Positions 52,434 to 60,787 of a DNA stretch of 64,000 bases are shown here, piece after piece. Source of the DNA: JAXGRD01 sp040766105. Its GTDB lineage: Bacteria; Bacillota; Clostridia; Peptostreptococcales; Anaerovoracaceae. The stretch is taken from NCBI GenBank assembly GCA_040766105.1, contig JAXGRD010000005.1, forward strand, positions 1 to 64,000, written 5' to 3'. Made by a program: the position numbers and the translations under genes. Each line of letters starts with the position of its first letter. The stretch's first letter is position 1. The notes beneath the pieces were generated by a model that saw nothing but the letters and a program-made list of their open reading frames with translations, was not told where the DNA came from and searched no databases.

Positions 52434-53027
52434 ATGGAACTGTTTGAAGCTATGAAATTGAGAAGAAGTCGTTACTCCCTCAGCAAAGAATCCACTATGA
52501 CAGATGAAGGTATAGAGAAAATGTTGAAAGATGCCGCACTCCTCGTGCCCTCGGCCTTTAATTCCCAGTCGGCCAGAATGGTTCTCCTGCAGGGTGATCA
52601 GCATGCAAAGCTTTGGTCCATCGTAATGGAGACTTTGAGAGCAAAGGTTGCCCCCGATAAATTCCATGACACAGAAAAGAAGATAAACGGATTTGATGCA
52701 GCCTATGGAACGATATTGTACTTTGAAGAGATGGACACGGTTGAGGAACTGCAGGAAAAGTTCCCCAACTATGCGGAGAATTTTACGGTATGGTCTCAAC
52801 AGGCAAACGGCATGCTGCAGTATACCGTTTGGATTGCACTGTCTGCAGAAGGTATGGGTGCGTCGGTTCAGCACTACAACCCCATTATCGACGATCAAGT
52901 GAAGGGCGCCTTTTCCATTCCGAAAAGTTGGAAGCTGATTGCCCAAATGCCCTTTGGTGTCCCCACGGCAGAGGAAGATCCGAAAGACAAGCTTCCTGCG
53001 GATGAGAGAGTATTGATAAAGAAATAA
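52434..53027 (+). CDS. Nitroreductase-family protein
   Basis: A 197-residue FMN-dependent nitroreductase-fold protein. The N-terminal RRSRYSL motif for FMN phosphate binding, PSAFNSQSAR, and the C-terminal MPFGVPTAEEDPKDKLP are typical of the fatty-acid repression HSA33-like (YdgI/YodC-type) subgroup. The ATG at 52434 has AAAGGAGAAAC upstream. Such enzymes reduce nitro compounds, quinones or flavins with NAD(P)H; the substrate is not known. It is a single-gene unit with a terminator. Confidence 0.88.
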   Translation: MELFEAMKLRRSRYSLSKESTMTDEGIEKMLKDAALLVPSAFNSQSARMVLLQGDQHAKLWSIVMETLRAKVAPDKFHDTEKKINGFDAAYGTILYFEEMDTVEELQEKFPNYAENFTVWSQQANGMLQYTVWIALSAEGMGASVQHYNPIIDDQVKGAFSIPKSWKLIAQMPFGVPTAEEDPKDKLPADERVLIKK

Positions 53028-53051
53028 AATAGCATGAAATATGGAGCGGAG

Positions 53052-53078
53052 CCCTCGGCAGAAATTGCCGAGGGTTTT
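53052..53078 (+). terminator. Intrinsic terminator after the nitroreductase
   Basis: A perfect 9-bp CCCTCGGCA/TGCCGAGGG stem with a 5-nt loop and TTTT. Confidence 0.9.
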
Positions 53079-53368
53079 ATGTAGAATAAATAGTCAGCAT
53101 GCACATTAGACCTATTGACGAATTACGCACTATAGTGATCCACGGATTTCTTCAATATCTTGGTAATTATGGGGAGAAGAGGAACAACGGCCGCTAATAA
53201 TTACTAAATTTGTTAATATATGGATGTCGATGGCTCCGTGGAGAAAAAATCCGTGGATCAATCCATTGAGGAGAAAGGGGATAAGTCTAATAATGGAGTT
53301 GACTATAAATTCTACCCCTGCAGCGAACCCGCCAAAGAAAATAATTGTAAATAAATTCTATAAATAGA
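53079..53368 (+). other. 290-nt gene-free region with 13-bp inverted repeat
   Basis: It opens with GTAGAATAAATAGTC, a motif shared with 4.25, 18.5 and 57.05 kb. GATCCACGGATTT (53137-53149) and AAATCCGTGGATC (53247-53259) are a perfect 13-bp inverted repeat 97 nt apart, and TCCGTGGA is repeated directly beside the second arm. ATTCTACCCCTG also occurs here and at 58.65 kb. No coding frame is convincing. Confidence 0.55.
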
Positions 53369-53397
53369 TTGACATATATTTACATTTACCATATAAT
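53369..53397 (+). promoter_or_regulatory. Perfect sigma-A consensus promoter
   Basis: TTGACA, exactly 17 nt, TATAAT. It lies 43 nt before the start of the YdbC/PC4 gene. Confidence 0.9.
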
Positions 53398-53439
53398 GGA
53401 AACTGCGATAGGGGGAATATATATAGAAAGGAGATGGCT

Positions 53440-53682
53440 ATGGCAGTAAATGCAAACGAAAAACCGGAATTGACATTTCGGATTGAGGAACACCTAGGTA
53501 TCATCAACTCATATAAGACCGGATGGAACAAGGAACTGAACTTGGTTACTTGGAACAACGGTACGCCGAAGTATGATATCAGGGACTGGGATCCGGAACA
53601 CGAACACATGAGCAGAGGCATCACCCTCCATGCGGATGAGATGCGAAAGCTCAGAAGTATGATCGCCGATAGACAGATTTGA
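53440..53682 (+). CDS. YdbC/PC4-family transcriptional coactivator-like protein
   Basis: An 80-residue single-stranded nucleic-acid-binding-type protein with the YdbC signature WNKELNLVTWNNGTPKYDIR, followed by DWDPEHEHMSRGITL and a C-terminal helix. The family is related to eukaryotic PC4 and binds single-stranded DNA. The ATG at 53440 is preferred over 53434, because AAGGAG immediately abuts the earlier one. It is driven by a perfect consensus promoter and closed by a terminator, which suggests high and constant expression. Confidence 0.88.
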   Translation: MAVNANEKPELTFRIEEHLGIINSYKTGWNKELNLVTWNNGTPKYDIRDWDPEHEHMSRGITLHADEMRKLRSMIADRQI

Positions 53683-53735
53683 TGCGGATCGGCAAGTGAG
53701 AAGACGCAAATTCGGAACTCAATTATTTCACAAAG

Positions 53736-53772
53736 AAAAAAGCGGTTAGGCGGTTTGCTATACCGCTTTTTT
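53736..53772 (+). terminator. Intrinsic terminator after the YdbC gene
   Basis: AAAAAAGCGGT/ACCGCTTTTTT stem with a 15-nt loop; the flanking A and T runs may let it act in both directions. Confidence 0.88.
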
Positions 53773-53809
53773 CTTGATATACTGAACGGGTATGAAAGGG
53801 AGCGAGGAT

Positions 53810-55489
53810 ATGAAAGTAAAACTATTGAAACCAAGGATGCCCGGTAAGCCGGGAGAGAGTGAATTCATTCAGGTGGACATGCCCATGTCCAGCACCTTTG
53901 AAGACTTGTATCGCATGTACGAGAAGGATTATCCATACACGGTTTTGGCGGTAAAGGTGGACAACAAACTGGAGCCGTTGGTACATGAAATCGAGGAAAA
54001 CTGTACCGTTGAGTTTTTGGATATGCGCAGTCAAGCGGCGAACTTGATTTACCAACACAGCCTATCCTTGATTTATCTAAAAGCGGTAGAAGAAACCTTG
54101 GGCAGGGCGATCACGGACATAGAGAACTCCTTGAACAAAGGCTTATACACGGAAATAAAATGCGAAGAACCCGTCACGGAGGAACAAATCCGTGCGGTGG
54201 AAGCACGCATGTGGGAAATCGTCGAGGAAGACATCCCCTTCGTGGAGAAAATAGTCGGAAGGGAAGAAGCACTTCAACTTTTGGAAGCGGCGGACTTGGA
54301 TGAGAAAAAGAAGATGCTGGAAAGTCTTCCCCATCTACATCGCGTAAAGTTCTACAGCCTGGATGATTTTCGTAACTTCTTTTACGGCTTTATGGTGCCG
54401 TCCACCGGTTACGTAAAATATTTTGAATTAAAGAAATACAGAAGGGGCGTACTCTTGCGCTTCCCCCATACCTCCGACCCCAATCACATTCCACCCTATG
54501 TGGACGAGAAAAAGATGTATTCCGCTTTCAGCGAAGCGAAGCGGTGGCGAAGGCTGCTGGACATCTCCTATGTGACGGACCTGAACAATATGATTCACCG
54601 CCATGAGATGCGGGAAATCATTCAACTTTCCGAAGCCCTTCATGAGAAGAAAATCGTGGAGATTGCAACAGATATAGAGAAATACAAGAAGAGAATCGTT
54701 CTCATTGCAGGACCCTCTTCCTCCGGGAAGACCACCTTCGCACGTCGGCTATGCATACAACTGCGGGTCATTGGGTTGAAACCACTGTACCTGGGGACAG
54801 ACGACTATTTCGTGGATCGTGCCCTCACGCCTTTGGACGAGTTCGGCGAAAAGGACTTCGAAAATCTCGGTGCCTTGGATATTGATTTGTTCAACAACGA
54901 TATGAACAACCTGCTGGCAGGAAACCCGGTAGATCTGCCGGAGTACGACTTCATCGATGGAGTCAAGAAGTTTGGACATCGAATTACGTCCATCGACAGC
55001 AGCCAACCCATCGTCATTGAGGGAATACACGCGCTCAACAGCATGCTCACTTCCCACATCGACGATAAGAATAAATACAAGATATACATCAGCCCTTTGA
55101 CCCAGCTTTCCATTGACAATCACAACAGGATTCCTACTACGGATGCCAGAATGCTGAGAAGAATGGTGCGAGACCACAACTACAGAGGACACAGTGCCCA
55201 GAGTACCATTGCCAACTGGCCGAAGGTCAGGGCGGGAGAAGACATTAACATCTTCCCATACAGCGGAGATGCGGACGTGTTCTTCAACTCGGCACACATC
55301 TATGAACTGGCGATTCTCAAGCGATATGCCACGCCTCTTCTGGAAGCCATCACCCGGGACGAGCCGGAATATGCGGAAGCGGTTCGAATGCTCAAGTTTT
55401 TGGAGTTCTTTGAGCCCTTTGAAGAGGATGAAATCATTATGAACAACTCCATTATCAGGGAGTTTATCGGCGGGAGCGTATTTGTATAA
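53810..55489 (+). CDS. TGS-domain uridine kinase-like protein
   Basis: A 559-residue protein. An N-terminal TGS-like domain (about 1-75) and a second domain similar to the threonyl-tRNA synthetase editing-type region (about 80-235) precede a nucleoside-kinase P-loop domain starting with the Walker motif GPSSSGKTT near residue 301. Kinase motifs DDYFVDR and EGIHALNSML follow. This architecture is widespread in Clostridia and is annotated as uridine kinase or nucleoside kinase; true activity is not proven. The ATG at 53810 has GCGAGGA upstream. A PfkB kinase gene follows 12 nt later. Confidence 0.88.
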   Translation: MKVKLLKPRMPGKPGESEFIQVDMPMSSTFEDLYRMYEKDYPYTVLAVKVDNKLEPLVHEIEENCTVEFLDMRSQAANLIYQHSLSLIYLKAVEETLGRAITDIENSLNKGLYTEIKCEEPVTEEQIRAVEARMWEIVEEDIPFVEKIVGREEALQLLEAADLDEKKKMLESLPHLHRVKFYSLDDFRNFFYGFMVPSTGYVKYFELKKYRRGVLLRFPHTSDPNHIPPYVDEKKMYSAFSEAKRWRRLLDISYVTDLNNMIHRHEMREIIQLSEALHEKKIVEIATDIEKYKKRIVLIAGPSSSGKTTFARRLCIQLRVIGLKPLYLGTDDYFVDRALTPLDEFGEKDFENLGALDIDLFNNDMNNLLAGNPVDLPEYDFIDGVKKFGHRITSIDSSQPIVIEGIHALNSMLTSHIDDKNKYKIYISPLTQLSIDNHNRIPTTDARMLRRMVRDHNYRGHSAQSTIANWPKVRAGEDINIFPYSGDADVFFNSAHIYELAILKRYATPLLEAITRDEPEYAEAVRMLKFLEFFEPFEEDEIIMNNSIIREFIGGSVFV

Positions 55490-55501
55490 GGAGAGGAATC
55501 T

Positions 55502-56407
55502 ATGATTGGTGTGATTGGAGCAGTCCGAGGAGATATCCTGGGGAATCCCTATGGTCAGGTTGCCATGGAGCAACACAACCCGGGGACTTTGTCCATGGTC
55601 TTTGCGGGAACGGGAATGAACCTTTGCAGAAACCTAAAGGCTTTGGAGGAAGAGGTGAAGTTCTTTTCGGTAGCGGGAGATGATCTTCCCGGTAACGCCG
55701 CTAAAGTGGAGCTTTCCAACATGGGAGTGGATGTGAGCAAGTTTCTTCTCATGGGTAACTGCAACACTTCTATGTCTTTGGAAATCAGAAACATAGTGGA
55801 CGACTTGGAATTGTCCTTTGGAAACAGCGATGTTCTGGAGAAGATGGATGGTCAATTTATGAGAGACTGTTTGGCGGATTGGAAGGAAGCGGACCTGCTC
55901 ATTAGCGATGCCTCCTGCTCTCCGGAAGGATGGCGTGTCCTCTTGGAAGAAAAGGGGGATGTGCCTCTGTTTGTTGACCCGGACGGCGTGGAAGAAGAAA
56001 GAATATCCCCTGCGGATTTGAAATATGTCCATACCTTACTTCCCAGTAGAAGGGAAGCGGAGAAGATCAGCGGCATGGATATTCTCAGCGAAGAGCAGTT
56101 GAAAGCTGCGGGTCAGTGGTTTGTAGACCAAGGATTGCAGCGAATCTTCATCACCTTGTCGGGAGGCGGGGTGTACTGCAGAGAGGGAAGCGAAGAACAT
56201 ATTCTGCGACCGGAAGTAGGGACCATTGTGGATACAAAGGGTGCGGGAGATGCCTTTGCCACCGGTGTGGCTGCGGCCTTTCTTCAAAAAAAGAGCTTAG
56301 AGGAGACGGGGAAATATGCCATGGCAACAGCGAGCCTCACATTGGAAGCCGGCGGATATGTAAATGAGGAGTTGAGTAGAGAGAAAGTGGAAAGGAGATT
56401 GAAGTGA
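55502..56407 (+). CDS. PfkB-family carbohydrate/nucleoside kinase
   Basis: A 301-residue ribokinase-fold kinase. The N-terminal GAVRGDI glycine motif, the mid-protein substrate region and the C-terminal DTKGAGDAFATGVAA anion-hole/catalytic-base signature (aspartate D in GAGD) are clear. Substrate could be a sugar, nucleoside or pseudouridine; the preceding uridine-kinase-like gene makes a nucleoside-related role plausible. RBS AAGGAGAGG. It overlaps the LUD gene by 4 nt. Confidence 0.88.
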   Translation: MIGVIGAVRGDILGNPYGQVAMEQHNPGTLSMVFAGTGMNLCRNLKALEEEVKFFSVAGDDLPGNAAKVELSNMGVDVSKFLLMGNCNTSMSLEIRNIVDDLELSFGNSDVLEKMDGQFMRDCLADWKEADLLISDASCSPEGWRVLLEEKGDVPLFVDPDGVEEERISPADLKYVHTLLPSRREAEKISGMDILSEEQLKAAGQWFVDQGLQRIFITLSGGGVYCREGSEEHILRPEVGTIVDTKGAGDAFATGVAAAFLQKKSLEETGKYAMATASLTLEAGGYVNEELSREKVERRLK

Positions 56408-57045
56408 GTAAGATGGTAAAAGCCGCAAAGGCAAAGCAGTGTGAACTGATCATTAAGAATCTGGAGAAGAGACAGATGTCAGGATACTATTGCGAGAACA
56501 TGAGAGAAGCGGAGGAGAAGATTCTCTCCATGATTCAGGACGGTGACATGGTCAGCTGGGGCGGAGCCATAACCTTGGACGAAATGGGCGTAAAGGAAAA
56601 GCTTCCCATGATCGGTGCCAAGAGCATCGATGTCTGGGCTTACAAAGACCCGGAAGAGGCAAGGGCTGCGAAGATCAATGCTCTCAATGCAGATGTTTTT
56701 CTCACCAGTACCAATGCAATTACGCTAGATGGTCAGTTGGTAAATATTGACGGTACGGGAAACCGTGTGGCTGCCATGGCCTTCGGACCGCGAAAGGTAA
56801 TCGTTGTTGCGGGAGTCAACAAGATTGCGGCAGATGTGGAGTCGGCCATTAAGCGAGTAAAGACAGATGCGGCACCCCCCAACTGTATGCGACTGAACAA
56901 GCAGACCCCCTGCGCAATTACAGGAAAGTGCACCGAGTGTATGATACCGGGTGAAACCTCCTGTTGCAGTACTGTGGTCACCAGGTTTTCCAATCGTGCC
57001 GGGCGAATGCATGTAATCCTGGTCAACGAGAACTTGGGATTTTAA
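56404..57045 (+). CDS. LUD-domain protein (LutC/YkgG-like)
   Basis: A 213-residue LUD (DUF162) domain protein related to LutC and the N-terminal part of LutB. It starts at a GTG within a 4-nt overlap with the PfkB kinase. GGAITLDEMGV, TSTNAITLDGQLVNIDGTGNR and FGPRKVIVVAGVNKI are the family core. The C-terminus has six cysteines in two groups (CAITGKCTECMIPGETSCC), which could bind a metal or iron-sulfur cluster. The usual LutA/LutB partners are not next to it. Confidence 0.85.
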   Translation: MSKMVKAAKAKQCELIIKNLEKRQMSGYYCENMREAEEKILSMIQDGDMVSWGGAITLDEMGVKEKLPMIGAKSIDVWAYKDPEEARAAKINALNADVFLTSTNAITLDGQLVNIDGTGNRVAAMAFGPRKVIVVAGVNKIAADVESAIKRVKTDAAPPNCMRLNKQTPCAITGKCTECMIPGETSCCSTVVTRFSNRAGRMHVILVNENLGF

Positions 57046-57103
57046 CTGAAGTAGAATACATAGTCGACACCTTCATCGGGTCAATCGGCGGATAAACAAA
57101 GAA

Positions 57104-57157
57104 TTAAGCCATTGTTTTCCTGTGAGCCATGCTCGCCACGGAGGAACAATGGCTTAA
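57104..57157. repeat. Perfect TTAAGCC-type inverted repeat
   Basis: TTAAGCCATTGTT at 57104-57116 and AACAATGGCTTAA at 57145-57157 are perfect 13-bp complements around a 28-nt loop, the same arm and loop lengths as the copy at 4303-4356. A third arm occurs at 18674-18686. It ends 7 bp before the IS256 target duplication. Confidence 0.75.
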
Positions 57158-57171
57158 ACAATTGATATCCG

Positions 57172-58537
57172 GATTGAGTCCATATACTGGTGTAAATTAG
57201 TAAATTAAAAAAAGAGCCACAACAGCTCGCATTCGGTTAAAATGTAATTACCAAATCAACACCCAAAACCGAAAGGAGCAAGTTATGACTCAACTACATT
57301 TTACACTGGAACAAGACTTTTTTACAGGGCTTTTCACAAAATCGCGAGAAGAAGCCTTCGGCCTGCTCATACAGTGCCTTCTCAATCAGTTTTTGCAGGC
57401 TGAATCAGAAGAAAAATTAAAAGTATCTGCTTATGAACGCAACGAGGAACGGACAGACTATCGGAATGGCTATAGAGAGCGCCAAGTCACGACACGGATC
57501 GGTAGGATGACTCTAGTCGTGCCAAGGCACCGCAATGAGCCGTTTCATAGCAGTATGTTAGAGAACTATCAACGGAATGAGACCGCCCTAATTACCACCA
57601 TGATGGAAATGGTTGTTCAGGGGGTTTCTACACGCAAAGTAGAAAAGATTACAGAGGAACTCTGCGGGACAAAATTTTCCAAATCAACAGTTTCCGAGTT
57701 ATGCAAAGGGTTGGACGAAGCAGTCCATGCGTTCAATACAAGACCACTGGAAGGAGTCTATCCATTCCTCATCATCGACGCTCTGTATCTCAAGGTAAGA
57801 GAGGATTACTGCGTTAGATCTAAAGGGTTGATGATTGCACTAGGAATCAACAAAGATGGCCGAAAAGAGATTCTTGGGTTTGAGGTTTGTGAAGGGGAAA
57901 CAGAGCATTACTGGGGGACGTTTCTACGGAAATTAAAGGCAAGAGGGCTACGTGGGGTGGATATAGTGACTTCAGATGATCACTCCGGATTGGTGGCAGC
58001 CGTGCGCAAAGAAATGGTAGGGGTTGGTTGGCAAAGATGTCAGTTTCACTTCATCCGGAACATTCTGGATAAAACGCCAAAACGACATCAAACAAGCCTT
58101 TGTCTGGAATTACGAGAGATGTTTAATGCCTCGACCTTAGAGGGCGCGAGGGAAGCAAAAAAGGACATCATGAAAGAGTATGGAGAGCTTGCAGAAGCTG
58201 CGATGGAAACTCTGGATGAGGGGTTTGAGGACGCAACAAACATCATGTGCTTACCTGAAAGATACAGAGTCACTCTACGTACTTCAAACTTACTGGAGCG
58301 GGAAAACGGGGAACTCAGGAGGCGCGAAAAAGTCATTAGAGTGTTTCCAAATGTGGAATCGGTGATTCGCCTCATGGGGGCGGTTCTCATGGATCATCAC
58401 AATGACTGGTCCACCCTCTCAAGAGTCTTTAGCATGGGGGAGTACTTTGAGGAACGAGATGAGTTTTTACCGGAACTACGAAAAGCTGCTTAAGTACTTT
58501 TACCGAATGCAATTTACACCACATTTTGGACTTGACT
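57172..58537 (+). mobile_element. IS256-family insertion sequence, copy 2
   Basis: A 1366-bp element identical in size and layout to copy 1 but in the opposite orientation. It is flanked by the 8-bp target duplication GATATCCG (57164-57171 and 58538-58545). The distinct duplications at the two copies show separate insertion events. Confidence 0.95.
57285..58493 (+). CDS. IS256-family (mutator) transposase, copy 2
   Basis: A 402-residue transposase with a protein sequence identical to copy 1, starting 113 nt from the element end in both. All catalytic landmarks are intact (DALYLK, SDDHSGL, CQFHFIRN and the C-terminal glutamate region). Identity of two copies implies recent movement and likely present activity. 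Confidence 0.95.
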   Translation: MTQLHFTLEQDFFTGLFTKSREEAFGLLIQCLLNQFLQAESEEKLKVSAYERNEERTDYRNGYRERQVTTRIGRMTLVVPRHRNEPFHSSMLENYQRNETALITTMMEMVVQGVSTRKVEKITEELCGTKFSKSTVSELCKGLDEAVHAFNTRPLEGVYPFLIIDALYLKVREDYCVRSKGLMIALGINKDGRKEILGFEVCEGETEHYWGTFLRKLKARGLRGVDIVTSDDHSGLVAAVRKEMVGVGWQRCQFHFIRNILDKTPKRHQTSLCLELREMFNASTLEGAREAKKDIMKEYGELAEAAMETLDEGFEDATNIMCLPERYRVTLRTSNLLERENGELRRREKVIRVFPNVESVIRLMGAVLMDHHNDWSTLSRVFSMGEYFEERDEFLPELRKAA

Positions 58538-58682
58538 GATATCCGCTGGCAAAAAGCTATTTCATTTCCTTTTACCCCAAACGTAGCGGCTTATTTTTCA
58601 ATAAAAGATTGCAAAAAGTAGATAGAGGGGTTGAGCAAATATTCTACCCCTGGAGATGGAGGGTGACGTGCCTGCACCTCCG

Positions 58683-58790
58683 ACGGAGAATTTTACCGGG
58701 GTAAAGAGGCGCTATACCCGTTGATAATCTTGGGTTTCCAACGGAAAATTGCCCAAAATACGATACGCACGGTAGAGTGTGCAGAGAAAC
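58683..58790 (+). repeat. Leader unit 1
   Basis: Begins ACGGAGAATT, then a TTTACC/GGTAAA hairpin, a CCGTTG/CAACGG hairpin, then ACGATACGCACGG followed by a GTGTGC-AGAGAA hairpin end. Shares the start and end motifs with unit 2 but has different stem sequences. Confidence 0.5.
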
Positions 58791-58858
58791 GCGTATATAA
58801 GCATTGAAAATGCATGTTTTCGAGAGGAGAAAACCTTTCATTTATTTCAAAAAAACCC

Positions 58859-58887
58859 TTGCATTCACACGGGGATTGATGTATACT
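58859..58887 (+). promoter_or_regulatory. S10 operon promoter
   Basis: TTGCAT, a 17-nt spacer and TATACT, about 230 nt before rpsJ. Confidence 0.65.
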
Positions 58888-58945
58888 CAAAAAGCTTGCG
58901 AAAAGGCGAAGATGTGGGAAGTTGCTGAGCTATCAGGTAATTTCC

Positions 58946-59042
58946 ACGGAGAATTGTCCCCGCCGGACGGGGGCGAAGGGGTTCGCCGACTCTCAGTGCG
59001 ACAGAAAAAGACGATACGCACGGCACGGTGTGCCAAGAGAAG
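58946..59042 (+). repeat. Leader unit 2 (in the S10 5' untranslated region)
   Basis: Begins ACGGAGAATT, then a CCCCG/CGGGG hairpin, a GGCGAA/TTCGCC hairpin, then ACGATACGCACGG followed by GTGTGCC-AAGAGAA. The identical 13-mer lies 251 bp from that of unit 1. Confidence 0.5.
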
Positions 59043-59119
59043 CGGCAAGGAGCAAGCGTCTGACCACCCCTTGTACGAGAATAGCGAAAACAGTACAAAA
59101 CAAAGAAAAGGAGAAAGAC

Positions 59120-59431
59120 ATGAGCGAATTACAGAAAATCAGAATCAAGTTAAAGGCTTACGACCACGCACTGCTGGACCAGTCCGCAGCCAAGATCGTA
59201 GAAGCGGCGAAGAAGACAGGTGCTGAAGTATCCGGACCGGTTCCTCTTCCCACAGAGAAAGAAGTTGTGACCATCCTTCGTGCCGTTCACAAGTATAAGG
59301 ACTCCAGAGAGCAGTTCGAACAGAGAACGCACAAGAGATTGATCGATATTACCAGCGCCACTGCCAAGACGACAGATGCACTCACGAAACTGGAGCTTCC
59401 GGCAGGCGTAGACATCGAAATCAAGTTGTAA
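59120..59431 (+). CDS. rpsJ: 30S ribosomal protein S10
   Basis: A 103-residue S10 starting MSELQKIRIKLKAYDH after AAAGGAGAAA. The conserved SGPVPLPTEKEVVTILRAVHKYKDSREQFEQRTHKRLI stretch is complete. An open frame upstream to 58922 belongs to the leader, not the protein. It is the first gene of the S10 operon, and in other bacteria also takes part in antitermination as NusE. Confidence 0.96.
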   Translation: MSELQKIRIKLKAYDHALLDQSAAKIVEAAKKTGAEVSGPVPLPTEKEVVTILRAVHKYKDSREQFEQRTHKRLIDITSATAKTTDALTKLELPAGVDIEIKL

Positions 59432-59498
59432 TAAGGGAACTCCCTTAGTATGATTGTCCGTTACGGACAATCCGCTGTAAGTAATCAGGAGGTACAGA

Positions 59499-60134
59499 AT
59501 GAAAGTATTACTAGGCAAGAAAGTCGGAATGACACAAATCTTCACAGAAGAAGGCGTCGTCATCCCCGTAACCGTCATCGAGGCAGGTCCGGAAACCGTG
59601 ACCCAGATCAAGACCAAAGAAACAGACGGATATGATGCAGTACAGGTTGGCTACGAAGAAACAAAGCCTCATAGAGTGAACAAGCCTATGACCGGACACT
59701 TCGAAAAGGCCGGTGTGGAAATCAAGAAGCATTTGACAGAGTTCAGAGTAGAAGACGGAGCAGAGTATCAGCTGGGACAGGAAATCACCGTTGCCGACTT
59801 CGAAGAGGGAAAGAAGCTGGACATTACAGGCGTTTCCAAGGGTAAGGGAACACAGGGCAACATTAAGAGACACGGACATCACAGAGGCCCCATGACCCAC
59901 GGTTCCAAGCACAAGAGATTGGGCGGTGCTCTGGCAGGTGCATCCTACCCGGGCAGAGTGTTCAAGGGGAACAAGCAACCGGGAAGAATGGGGAACGAAA
60001 CCGTGACCATTCAGAACGTAGAACTGGTAAAAGTTATCGAAGACAGAAACCTATTGATGGTAAAGGGCGCAGTACCGGGTCGCAAAGGCAGCCTGCTCCG
60101 CATCCGATATGCTATCAAGGGACAAGATCAATAG
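59499..60134 (+). CDS. rplC: 50S ribosomal protein L3
   Basis: A 211-residue L3 with the N-terminal MKVLLGKKVGMTQIFTEEG and the peptidyl-transferase-proximal loop (HGHHRGPMTHGSKHKRLGG). RBS is TCAGGAGG. Length and order after rpsJ are standard. Confidence 0.96.
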   Translation: MKVLLGKKVGMTQIFTEEGVVIPVTVIEAGPETVTQIKTKETDGYDAVQVGYEETKPHRVNKPMTGHFEKAGVEIKKHLTEFRVEDGAEYQLGQEITVADFEEGKKLDITGVSKGKGTQGNIKRHGHHRGPMTHGSKHKRLGGALAGASYPGRVFKGNKQPGRMGNETVTIQNVELVKVIEDRNLLMVKGAVPGRKGSLLRIRYAIKGQDQ

Positions 60135-60163
60135 AGAATATTGCGGAAAGGAGGAAACAAAAA

Positions 60164-60787
60164 ATGGCAACAATAAAAGTGCTTGATATGAGCGGAGCGG
60201 AAACTGGAACCGTAGAGCTGGCAGATGCGATCTTCGGAATCGAACCCAACGAATATGCGGTCCATGCGGTCGTTAAGAACCATTTGGCAAACAGAAGACA
60301 GGGCACCCAGTCCGCAAAGGATAGAGGCGAAGTGAGAGGCGGAGGCAGAAAGCCCTTCAGACAGAAGGGAACCGGTCGACACAGACAGGGATCCTCAACA
60401 GACCCTTCCCAGATCGGAGGAGGTGTGGTATTCGCACCAAAGCCGAGAAGCTACCGATACACCTTACCTAAGAAAATGAGAAGATTGGCAATGCTGTCTG
60501 CTCTTTCCTCAAAGGTGAAGGAAAACGAAATGATCGTTTTGGATGAGCTGAAGTTCGATGAACCGAAGACAAAGGAAATGATCAAGGTGCTGAAAAACGT
60601 TAATGCAGAGAAGAAGGCCCTCATCGTTATGGCCGGCAAGGATGAAAATGTTGTGAAATCCGCAGCGAACATCCCCGGAGTGAGAACCGTACTGGTATCC
60701 ACGATGAACGTATATGAGATCATCAACCACACGAACTTCATCGTGACAAAAGAGGCCATCAACAAGATTGAGGAGGTATATTCATAA
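60164..60787 (+). CDS. rplD: 50S ribosomal protein L4
   Basis: A 207-residue L4. The exit-tunnel loop (GTQSAKDRGEVRGGGRKPFR and following GTGRHRQGSSTDPSQ) and the globular domain are present. RBS AAAGGAGG. The stop overlaps the rplW start by one base. In some bacteria L4 regulates the S10 operon through the leader. Confidence 0.96.
   Translation: MATIKVLDMSGAETGTVELADAIFGIEPNEYAVHAVVKNHLANRRQGTQSAKDRGEVRGGGRKPFRQKGTGRHRQGSSTDPSQIGGGVVFAPKPRSYRYTLPKKMRRLAMLSALSSKVKENEMIVLDELKFDEPKTKEMIKVLKNVNAEKKALIVMAGKDENVVKSAANIPGVRTVLVSTMNVYEIINHTNFIVTKEAINKIEEVYS

Larger units (their letters stand above)
58546..59119 (+). other. 574-nt gene-free S10 operon leader region
   Basis: No coding frame is convincing. 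The left part holds CAAAAAGTAGA (58612-58622) and ATTCTACCCCTG. The right part holds two related structured units (58683-58790 and 58946-59042) and a sigma-A promoter between them (58859-58887), so the second unit forms most of the S10 operon 5' untranslated region of about 225 nt. Confidence 0.6.

Noticed and set aside
50788..58545. Composite transposon formed by the two IS256 copies
   Set aside because: The outer flanking octamers differ (TTGTTTTC versus GATATCCG) and each copy has its own matched duplication, so they inserted separately.
58967..58999. Fluoride-riboswitch-like string GGCGAAGGGGTTCGCC in the S10 leader
   Set aside because: It differs from the conserved GATGG core at key positions, the rest of the aptamer is absent, and a simple GGCGAA/TTCGCC hairpin explains it.
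58804..59226. 140-codon frame spanning the S10 leader and the start of rpsJ
   Set aside because: It overlaps rpsJ out of frame, lacks a RBS, and covers RNA-like hairpins.
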